Both the position numbers and the translations under genes were made by a program. A stretch of 64,000 nucleotides of DNA, from NCBI GenBank assembly GCA_027922465.2, contig BQMF02000216.1, positions 124,001 to 188,000 of the forward strand. The letters run 5' to 3'. The notes under the pieces were generated by a model, which saw nothing but the letters and a program-made list of their open reading frames with translations, ran no database searches and had not been told where the DNA came from. This stretch comes from Turritopsis dohrnii (taxonomy: Eukaryota > Cnidaria > Hydrozoa > Anthoathecata > Oceaniidae). Of this stretch, positions 55,962 to 64,000 are shown piece after piece (within the stretch, counting starts at the first letter, position 1; each line of letters opens with the position of its first letter).

Positions 55962-58070
55962 ATTTTAGAAGAACATGCAGAAACTTTTCGATCAAGGACG
56001 GTGAACTGCTTTACAAAGAATCAAGAAAGGTTATTTCTAATACACAGCAACAGATGGAAATAATTCATGATAATCCACAAAGAAATTGGCGAAAACCCAA
56101 GAGCAAAGGCCATGGCCAGTCATCGTAGTCTACGTATCAAAAGTTATGTGAAAGATTTTTTTGGCATGGAATGGTGAATGACGTGAAGAATTACCTTATT
56201 GGTATAAAATTTGGCGCTTATAAATTTTAAAAATGCTAAAAATGCGCCAAATTTTATACCATTATAACGCACAAATGGTATGTGCGCCAAAATAAGTACG
56301 TGCGAAATTGCGATTTTCTTTTCGTCTTACAACATTATATCTTTCTTCGTTCCTTTTCCGGGCCACATTAGGCTGGAACCATCTGTCAGCTGAAACGAAG
56401 AAGGCAACAGGCTTGAATGAATTTGAGACTGGGGTCGGCCGTGTACTAATTTATTGCCAGTGCAAAATCCATTGAGATGGTCGTTTCTTTTAAGTCAGAT
56501 TGCAGTATTAACTCCCGTGGTATAATAATAAACAGTTATTGGACGAGATCGAATCCACTATGCAAAATATTGGGCGTGCGTGAAAACAATATTGGACGAG
56601 GCGAAAGCCGAGTCCAATATTGTTTTCACGTAGCCCAATATTTTGCATAGTGGATGAGAACGAGTCCAAATAACTTTTTTATTATACCACTAGTAGCACT
56701 AGTGTTTTTCACTATGTGTTTTAACATGAAAAACCTTTTTAACATGAAAAACCTTTTTTGTTTACAAAATGACGTCTCGCAGAATTTTCCGATTTATTCG
56801 AAAATACAGAGAGAAGCCATTGTAATGCACCTTATATTCAAAAATATTATGCTAGTGTTAAGCCAATCAGATTGCAGTATTAACTCCCGTGGTATAATAA
56901 TTCTTTTTAGTTTTTTTCTCTGTAGATTTTTACCAACTTTAGATAAAGAAATAATAATAAAAAATAAATAACAAAATTACGCACAAATGGTATGTGCGCC
57001 AAAATTAGTACGCGCCAAATTTTATACCAATAAGGTATATAAAAAATTGCGACAGTTGTCAGCGCCAATCAAATACATTCAATAAAATTTCTCCCCAGCT
57101 GCAGAGTATACCAGTGCCCACGGAAGTCATGAAACAAATTGGAATTGATCTCTGTAACTTACCAGAAGTCGATGGATACAAACACCTAATTGTTTGTATT
57201 GACTATTTTTAAAAAAGGTCGGAAGCAAAGCCAACAAAAGATTAAAACGATCCATTCACTGTAGCACAACTTATTTACGACGTCATATGTCGCCACGGCT
57301 GTGTCTAAATCCAGATCAGTGATCAAGGTAAGGAGTTCGTCAACGAAATTTCGACAAATCCCCATGAAATGACTGAAACTGAGCAGCGCGTTACTTCATC
57401 GTACCACCCTCGAAGCAATGGTCTTTGTGAGCGTCAAAATCGAAAAATAAAAGACTCTTTGGTAAAGGTCCTCGAGGAAAATCCCAAAGAATGTTCTTCT
57501 TTTATTGAAGGTATACTTTTTGCTCACAGAGTGAGTGTGCATTACTCAACCAAATTCCCGCCTTCTCTTCTCATGTACAACCGCCATCCATTCAATTTTG
57601 AAATGTTTACAGCTGTCCTTGACTCAACGATATCTGTAAGAGAAGCTGCACACCACAAGGCAAGCCAAAACATGGAGAAGGCACAAACTAAGCAACAAAA
57701 GGACTATAACAATCGACATAGAACACCAGAAACTACGTTGCCAATAGGATCGAAAGTGCTTTTAGAAAACCAAATACGTAAGGATAGAAAAGGTGTAAAG
57801 TTTTCTTACCAATGGATGGGACCTTACACCCTAAAAGCGATCTACAAAAATGAACTTTGCTCTCTTGCAAATCAAAAAGGAGTTCAGTTGAAGAAAAAGT
57901 ATAACACGAGTTTGTTAAAGCCGTTCTACTCACACGATAACTTGGAAACCTCTGCAGACCCTATTAATCACGACAATGATAAACAAGTCTATCCTAACCA
58001 ACAAAAAGTCAGTATCAAAAAACTAAAAGGAACAATTTCGACTTACTACCTGATGAAATCGTCGAAATGA
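55962..58070 (+). pseudogene. Gypsy-like integrase, interrupted and degenerate
   Basis: Pieces in order: the start of the HHCC zinc finger region (FSIKDGELLYKESRKVI, then IIHD, and FFWHGMVNDVKNY), the CxxC half after the 842-bp insertion, the core with IGIDLCNL and IVCIDYF (first Asp), ISDQGKEFVN (second Asp) and SNGLCERQNRKIKDSL (Glu), and a GPY/F-like domain (GSKVLLENQIRKDRK, WMGPYTLKAIY, NTSLLKPFY). The long ORF 57369-58070 covers only the last part. Stops and frameshifts upstream (after CIDYF, and near 57305) inactivate it. A DDE integrase joins element ends to target DNA. Confidence 0.8.
56194..57035. mobile_element. TA-flanked 842-bp element inside the integrase gene
   Basis: The termini CCTTATTGGTATAAAATTTG and CAAATTTTATACCAATAAGG are perfect inverted repeats (extending as GCGC on the inside), with TA on both sides (56192-56193 and 57036-57037). 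Removing it with one TA restores the integrase frame and its CxxC pair. Inside are another inverted pair (ATCCACTATGCAAAATATTG and CAATATTTTGCATAGTGGAT) and direct copies of GATTGCAGTATTAACTCCCG followed by TGGTATAATAAT (near 56499 and 56870). So it is itself composite. Probably a Tc1/mariner-type non-autonomous element; there is no transposase. Confidence 0.8.
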
Positions 58071-58238
58071 TTTTAGGGACCTTACGCCTGGGACGCCTTC
58101 TAGGCGGACGCCGCCAATTTAGGAATTTTTTCGTACTGCGCATGCTCGCTGGGGAATCACCCACGATTTTAGCACGTCGAGTGTCAGTCGACAACGTGAA
58201 AAGGCTAGATTTGCAGTCGTCCTCTTAGGAGCAGAAAG

Positions 58239-59263
58239 ATGGAAAAATCTGGTGGTGAAGAACAGAAAAAAAGGTAAATATCTTGAAATTTCAAATCATT
58301 ATATTGATTTTACATAATGTACACCCTCTCAAAAATATCGTAAGACTGGTTTTACATAATAAGGAAGATATTTTGTTGACATTTGGATATTTTTTGTTTG
58401 ATTTTGTTTCATAACTATGGTTATATTTTTTTCTCGTCCTAGTGGCCCAGACTATAACACAAATTTACTCATGCCCTGGCATTTTGTGGAAACGTTTCTT
58501 TGGAAAAGCATGATGTAGTAATATCCTTATTTTCTCTTTCTACAGCATCATGAAATGGACTGATGCTCATGATGTAATGTTGTGTCGTGAAATCCTACTC
58601 ATGCGTCCTTACTCATTCAAACCAGGAACGAAAGAAAGTGGACATGCATGGTCGTCTGTTGCAAGTGATTTGAATAGTGTTTGTGAATTGAAATTCACTG
58701 TTAACCAGAAGTCTGTTCGAGACAGAACGAAACTGCTGGTTGGACATTATAATAGTCGTATGAGGGAACAGGAAGGTGCATCAGGATCAAATGATAATCC
58801 CAGTGAAATTGATCAACTTCTTTTTGACATAAAATCTAAGTGGGATGAAGCTGCAGAGCAATGGACCAATATGACTACCAGCAAAGTTAAAGAAATTGAA
58901 AAATCAAAAGAAGATGCAGAATCCATCCGTAAGATTGCACTGGAAAATTTATCAGAAACACGTAAAAGAAAGGCATCTAATGATGAGAGTCCTACAGGGG
59001 GGATGTCTAAGCGAAATACTGGTAGTGGAACGATGTCGTACTTAATGGCTAAGCTAGATTCTGATAACAAATGGAAAGAACAGGAGCTTGAGTTAAAGAA
59101 ACAGTCAATAAATCACGACCTTCTTGCACAAGAGAATTTTTCGAAGCTCTTGGAGCAACAACAGCAATTAAATGTAAACCAGCAAGAGCAAAACAAATTG
59201 ATGGTACAGCTTATGGCCGCCATGGTGAACAAAATCAACTCAGAAAATCAAAAGAAAGATTGA
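58239..59263 (+). CDS. Harbinger Myb/SANT-like DNA-binding protein
   Basis: Exon 1 (58239-58273, MEKSGGEEQKK) ends AAAAAAG|GTAAAT, and exon 2 starts at 58546 after TTTCTCTTTCTACAG; phase 2 is consistent. The product is about 250 aa. The N-terminal trihelix/Myb-like domain has MKWTDAHDVMLCREILLM, HAWSSVASDLNSV and VRDRTKLLVGHYNSRM. The C-terminal half is a Lys/Glu/Gln-rich coiled coil (ELELKKQSINHDLLAQENF, LLEQQQQLNVNQQEQNKLM). In this superfamily the Myb-like partner binds element ends and helps bring the transposase into the nucleus. The ORF is intact. Confidence 0.85.
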
Positions 59264-59834
59264 TTTTATATTGACTATTGATTGATATCATTGATAAAAA
59301 GTTAGAAATTTGTTTTGTTGTTGTTTTTCTAATTTTAGTAATACGAATATGTATTTCTATGTTCTAATTTGATATTTGAAGCCTTCTTTTCATTTGCCAC
59401 AACTTTTAAGCCTTGACGGTAAAGTTTTTACAGATGAATTGAAAAGAATTTGATGAAAAATCAGATAATTTTTTATTGTAGTTCTATTTTTTTTCAAAAA
59501 CACAAGGGTTTTTTTCTCAGCATTAATTGGAAGAATTCTGCCAAAATTCCCTCAGCAAATTTCCCTCTCTTCTGTTAGTATTTGTTATCTATATTTATTT
59601 TGCATTTGTCTAAATTTATCTATAGCCTTCCTTGTCATCAGAGTTTTTACAGTACCTTACAGGACTATAACATTTATTTGATATAACATATTCTTGTTTT
59701 TATTTTTTGAAAAAACCTGGCCATAGATATTTTTATACTGTTGATATTGTTTTCATGTTCATATACACTGTTACATATGTTTGTTATAAAGAAGGAAACA
59801 AGAATAAACTGAGATTATGCTTTGTTTATATATT

Positions 59835-60908
59835 TTAAGCAAAATAATCCCAAATAGTTGGTGGGTTAATATCGAAATAAGTGGATGATTGTGAACCATA
59901 TAAGCAAGTCCGTGCATTGGTTAAGAGAGCACACACTGAATACATTTTACCAATAGGGGAAAGTGCAAACTTCAAATTCTTTTTGAAGTCCATGAACTTA
60001 AAAAAATTAGTCACATCGCCAAAAACCCATTCTACTCCAATCCTACACTTGCTCATGGCCTTGTTGTACTCTTTTTGCTGATGGGTTAGATTAAGTCCTT
60101 GGAAAGGCTTTTGCAATTCTGCCCTCAAAGGGTATGCAAGGTCTCCATAAATGCAAAGTGGGATCTGGTTTGGTCACTGTCCCATTACACGCAATTGTGG
60201 CAAAACGTTCGAATCGGCCAACGTCCCACTGTCATGCCTTCTTCCCTCCACAGGACCAAACAAGTTTGCAATTAGGCCATTGGGTGCTGCAATAGATTGG
60301 AATTTCAAGGCATGCACCCTTTTATGGCCATTATAGACAACTCTTTGTAGTTCATTGGGTCTACAAACAGGCATCACAGTACCATCTACGAACCCCCAAC
60401 AGTTGTCAAGGGGTGCTCCAGCTTGGTGGATTGCATTGGCAAATCTTTGCAAATTAGCTGGAGATAGCCAATTCTGATTGAAGTTATGCATTTTTTGATG
60501 ATGCATGCTATAGATGAAATTAGTCATCTCACCGGCAATCATCGAAAGTTGGGGCTCAGGTCTACCAAATTTTGGAACCATATCACCAAACCTGATTGGG
60601 TACGAAAATCTTCTAAGTAAAATACACAGGGCTTCGATCCCATTAACATGCAGTCTATTGTTGAAAACAAAAACGTCTGGAATTTGTAGAACATCTTTCA
60701 GTACATAGACATCGTTCTTGAAAAATCTGAAATCAGCCTTGCATTCGTCACCTGTCAAACTGTCGAAGTCAAAATTGTAGTTCCAATATGGGAAATCAGG
60801 GTTTTTAGAGTGATTGAGATCATATAACAAGGCAAATTCAACATCATCAATCACATCAAATGCATGACATATCAGCAAAGCATCCCTTACATCCCTTAAA
60901 GCTGGCAT
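59835..60908 (-). pseudogene. Harbinger DDE transposase with one nonsense codon
   Basis: I start at the Met of MPALRDVRDALLICHAF (60908), which has a good Kozak-like A at -3; the frame stays open upstream to 61013. Motifs: RRFSYPIRFGDMVPKFGRPE (helix-turn-helix-like part), WGFVDGTVMPVCRP (first Asp), NGLIANLFGPVEGRRHDSGT (second Asp), ICIYGD-like LCIYGDLAYPL, and CRIGVEWVFGDV (Glu). A TGA at about 60174-60176, right after LRVMGQ, breaks the frame, but the same frame continues without another stop to 59835, so this is a single recent nonsense change. The full product would be about 357 aa. It lies convergent to the Myb-like gene. Confidence 0.85.
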
Positions 60909-61120
60909 TTTTTGTGTTTTTTGCTTGTTTTTTCTATTTTCTTGAATAAATTCTTTCTTGAAGAATGTAAACAAATATGGCAGATTTTTTACGCAAAAAA
61001 GAACGTCGCCCAAATATTTCGTACGGATCTGTAATTACAGGACACCTTCCACTGGACGCCTTCACGGCTTTTCCCAGACTCACGGCGTCCCCATAGAAGG
61101 CGTCCCAGGCGTAAGGTCCC

Positions 61121-61505
61121 TTTTATTAAAAGCCACGACGTTGGATAACTTTTGGTTTGACCAGCAACACGTGCAGACGATTCCATTCTTTATAAGAAGG
61201 AAGAAAGGAGAAATATGTACCATCTTACCGATGGTAAGATATTAAGCAAAAAGACAAACTTATTCTATTATCAAATGCATGGCTTAATGACCGTATTATG
61301 GATGCTGCTTAAAAGTTCATCTGCAAAAAAATTGGTATTCGTATCAATCGGTCCTCAATTCAATTCAAATCCTTTCCAACCCGTATCGCAAGAACATAAT
61401 ACAGCTTCTCCACGATAGTAACCATTGGTTTTTGAGCTTTTGTTCAAATGGCAGAATCCAAGTTTGTGACAGCCTTAGATCACGATTAACCCCTAACCCT
61501 TACAC
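61121..61505 (+). pseudogene. Ulp1-like (C48) cysteine protease fragment with F-box-like upstream stretch
   Basis: Across the Harbinger insertion (58040-58075 joined to 61126 on) one frame gives LLPDEIVEMILLKATTLDN, which resembles an F-box start. After a frame change, 61252 on gives KLILLSNAWLNDRIMDAA, then a TAA where the family often has Gln, then KFICKKIGI. Further on, HDSNHWFLSFCSNGRIQVCDSL (61405-61470) has the His-Trp and Asp-Ser features of the protease core. The expected catalytic Cys block (DCG) was not found downstream. Homology is judged from these motifs only. Confidence 0.55.
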
Positions 61506-63264
61506 CTTTTCCCAAAGTATTTTAAGCTTAGATTTTTACGCAAATTTAATAATTATTGACTTTTCAATTTTGTAAACCTCTAACCAGAGATTATTCACTG
61601 ACTGGTCAATCTTTTTTTATCAAACTTTATCTTACACGTCGAAAAGACTTAATCTCAAGAAAAGTTCTTTAGTTATTCTCTAAATCTTAGCTAGATTCTT
61701 AACGTCTAAATTAGGTTTATAGGCTAGTTTTGTTTATTTTGTTACTAGTGTTTCAAGTCCAAACATTTTTTACTTAGGTTTTCAAGCTCCAAAAAGCTTG
61801 TTTAGGTTTTCTGTAAAACCTCTGTTTTTTTAATTACTAATTTTTCAAGAATTTTTTTTCAGAAAATAACATTGAAAATTCTGCAATCGATTTTGATTCC
61901 AATTCATTGGTAGAAGGTTTCCCAATCCAAAAATTATATAACTACGCACAACACCCACCTTTTTTGTATCTTACAGACCAGAATTGGTTTTTGCCGAGAA
62001 TGATCAGGGGGACCCTTGAAAAGTGAAATCCTCAACGTGTTCAAATTTAAAACCTGATAGTTTTTTGTTGGAAAGAGCATAAAAAGTAGATGGAGAAAAT
62101 GGAATAGCTTGTAAATTTTTGTCCAGGTGATGTCAAGAAACTGGCCAGAATACCTTCAAAAACGCGGGATTGTTTACTGCATTTCTAATAAAGCTCCATA
62201 TCTGACAAAAAAAGAAGACCCAGCTGAAATTAGAACATTAGGCCGACAATTCCATCAAAGTTTCTTGGTAAAGTATTTATTTGTCTATAATTCGACGGGA
62301 GTCCACACTCATAGAGTTAATCTAAACGAAGGAAGTGGTCCCCTATAAACTGTTACAAAGATAGAAAAAATATAATCGTAATTGACGATAAGAGAAGTGA
62401 AAATTATATTTGAGAATGCAATGGATTAATTTTCGCGTGGATTAATTATCGCAGTTTTCGCAGATTTTCCAAAAATCCACGAAAATTAATCCACGCGAAA
62501 TTTTTGTGCTTCCAACCCGCGAAAATTTATCCACGCAGAATTTTCCTTTTTTCCACCCGCGAAAATTAATCCAGACAGAATATATCACTGCTATTGTCTT
62601 TAAAGAATCGGAAAATTTTGATTGATTTAGAAACAGAAGAAAATATCGACGAAAAGTTCTTTTGTCTTTTTCATGCAAACAGAAGAAAAAGCTGCCGTTA
62701 AAATGGGATATTCGAATTTGCCACCTTTGGATCCGTTCTCAGAAATCGGTAACATACATCTCCAAGACTGCACTAATGACCTTGCGAAGAGAATTTTCCT
62801 GAATCAAACGATCCTAACGTTAACCGATTGATTCTACAGATGACGAGGAAGATTACAAATTGAATGTAGACGACGAAAACGCATTTGATAACTTATTTTC
62901 AGAATACAGTTGCTGATTCACAATGAGAAACGAAAATACTTTTATTTAAGTTACGCAATATCCTTTACAGCATAATGTATCTTATGTTTTTAGAGTTCTT
63001 CTGTAACCATTTTATCTTTTATGTCTTTTCTTTTTGATAAAGAATCTAAGGTGATTACTGCATACTTTTCTTGTGTTTATTTTACGATTTTAAGTGTTTG
63101 AAAAGTCACAATTTCCTCATCGGCGAAAATAAATCCACGCGAAATTTGTTCGTTTGCAACTTCTTTCTTTAAATTCACATCGGAACTTATAAGTGGTACA
63201 AGTGTTCGATCTACGTCGGTAGTGGTAGAGCTTTCTGAATTGGCTGGAACTGTACTCGTTATTG
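61506..63264. other. Intergenic, no gene supported
   Basis: A 73-aa ORF at 62127-62348 has no recognised motif. GCGAAAATTAATCCACGCG-type inverted repeats lie at 62410-62580, with another single motif near 63125-63145. Otherwise AT-rich. Confidence 0.4.
62410..62580. repeat. GCGAAAATTAATCCACGCG inverted/tandem repeat
   Basis: TTAATTTTCGCGTGGATTAA faces TTAATCCACGCGAAATTTTT, and CCCGCGAAAATTTATCCACG and CCCGCGAAAATTAATCCA follow as direct units. Confidence 0.75.
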
Positions 63265-63963
63265 TTACATCGTCGTCGTTGTTCTCGTCGTCGTTAGCGT
63301 CGCCAACAGCTTGATCCGATAATAATCCAGAACCTCTAATGCCTCGTTGTCCACGATTACCGTGTCAAATAGATATCGTTCGACAGTCTTAAACTCCTTT
63401 TGGTCGATGAAGCCACCATTACTTTTTGCCTTTTCGATCATTTCAATGGTTGGATATTGATATGTCTTTGGTCGGGAGCACTTGACACAAATGAACAGGT
63501 ACGTGGCGATAAATCTCGTAGCAAAAGCCAATTGACGTACCGACGGTCTTTTGTCACTCTTGCACTCCTGTAAGACGTCTCTAAAACGTGACATGTGATA
63601 TGGCACGACGTTTTCCATCTCTTCCATTGTTGCCCAGCTATTCCTTGCAATAAGCGTCTCTAAATCAAGGTTACGAGAATACTCCCGCCTTTTTCTCTTT
63701 CACAGATTTTCCTTACCACGTCGTATGTACACTTCAGTTACAGCAAAACAACGTAAAATGGTGTCGGACACACCGTTCGCCTTTCGAAAGTCCAATATGT
63801 CTGATATCGATTTCAAATAGTTTAACGAAGCCGAACAACTTAATTGTTTAGTTTTTAGAAATTCCATGATGATGGACGGTGTACCTAGGCAACAGTCAAC
63901 GAATGCCTCAGTTAAAACCAATTCCGATTTCAGGTCTTCAAGACTGGCCATCAAAAACTTCAT
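63265..63963 (-). pseudogene. Repeat-encoded protein of an unplaced family, one nonsense codon
   Basis: Two minus-strand ORFs share one frame: 63963-63700 (LNYLKSISDILDFRKANGVS, FAVTEVYIRRGKENL) and 63627-63265 (SVRQLAFATRFIATYLFICV, KCSRPKTYQYPTIEMIEKAK, GGFIDQKEFKTVERYLFDTV). A TGA at 63700-63702 separates them, and the codons between read KRKRREYSRNLDLETLIARN. The look is that of a multi-copy protein seen in cnidarian-like genomes, perhaps related to tyrosine-recombinase (Crypton-like) proteins, but I cannot confirm that. The C-terminus runs into ACG/GTT low complexity (TTTRTTTT), so it is truncated. An in-frame TGA lies just upstream of the first Met at 63963. Confidence 0.5.
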
Positions 63964-64000
63964 GCATCACAGAGCACTTTGTTTGGCCTCCTTTTCGGGT

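Larger units (their letters stand above)
58076..61120. mobile_element. PIF/Harbinger DNA transposon, 3045 bp
   Basis: Perfect 27-bp inverted ends (GGGACCTTACGCCTGGGACG then CCTTCTA), with imperfect pairing further inward. The 5-bp direct repeat TTTTA flanks it (58071-58075 and 61121-61125); the family usually makes 3-bp duplications. Two convergent genes lie inside: a Myb/SANT-like DNA-binding protein (plus) and a DDE transposase (minus), the classical Harbinger pair. The transposase has one in-frame stop, so the copy is probably non-autonomous now but young. Confidence 0.9.
55950..61550 (+). mobile_element. Integrase/Ulp1-type element carrying two later insertions
   Basis: A gypsy-type integrase (zinc finger, DDE core, GPY/F-like C-terminus), an F-box-like stretch and an Ulp1-like cysteine protease fragment lie in order once two insertions (56194-57035 and 58076-61120) are set aside. 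No reverse transcriptase, protease or LTR of a retrotransposon is seen near. Such integrases without RT occur in Ginger-type DNA transposons, some of which carry extra protease domains. The termini of this element were not found. Confidence 0.6.

Noticed and set aside
62127..62348. 73-aa plus-strand ORF
   Set aside because: No recognised motif and no link to the integrase/Ulp1 element upstream.

Overview
The window is eukaryotic: genes are split by GT-AG introns, coding density is low, the DNA is AT-rich, and transposable elements of many classes dominate. A NEMP1-type nuclear envelope gene, a TGF-beta ligand and a ROR-like Frizzled/kringle receptor make it an animal. The mix of DIRS, Harbinger, integrase/Ulp1-type, RTE-like and CR1/jockey-like elements plus swarms of MITEs would suit a cnidarian or similar marine invertebrate. 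The species cannot be fixed from sequence alone.

Layout. 0-3 kb: degenerate repeats. 3.1 kb (minus): a small secreted cysteine protein with a longer paralogue at 24.5 kb. 4.1-4.6 kb: a lysine-rich ORF. 5.5-14.3 kb: a minus-strand DIRS retroelement split by a second, plus-strand DIRS element (8.4-12.7 kb), whose recombinase gene is itself split by a 175-bp MITE. 15.5-16.8 kb: a two-exon coiled-coil gene with one in-frame stop. 19.9-21.2 kb: a complete two-exon TGF-beta/BMP-like ligand. 22.5-23.4 kb: a Harbinger remnant. 27.2-29.0 kb (minus): a three-exon type I membrane protein with a FN3-like ectodomain. 34.1-35.3 kb (minus): a single-exon, kinase-less ROR-like receptor. 37.4-43.6 kb (minus): a complete nine-exon NEMP1 homologue, 438 aa, with every splice phase consistent. 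46.2-47.9 kb: a truncated LINE. 50-52 kb: a foldback repeat rich in TGACGTCA palindromes. 52.3-55.4 kb (minus): an RTE-like LINE with one intact 986-aa ORF. 56-61.5 kb: a gypsy-type integrase and an Ulp1-like protease fragment, split by a TA-flanked element and by a near-complete Harbinger transposon. 63.3-64 kb (minus): a member of an unplaced repeat-encoded protein family.

The likely host genes are NEMP1, the TGF-beta ligand, the ROR-like receptor, the FN3-like membrane protein, the two small secreted paralogues and possibly the coiled-coil gene. Several encode secreted or membrane proteins, and most between 24 and 44 kb lie on the minus strand. No operon-like functional link among them is evident. 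Two palindromic MITE families (about 120 bp and about 80 bp) occur throughout the gene-bearing half, including inside the TGF-beta intron.
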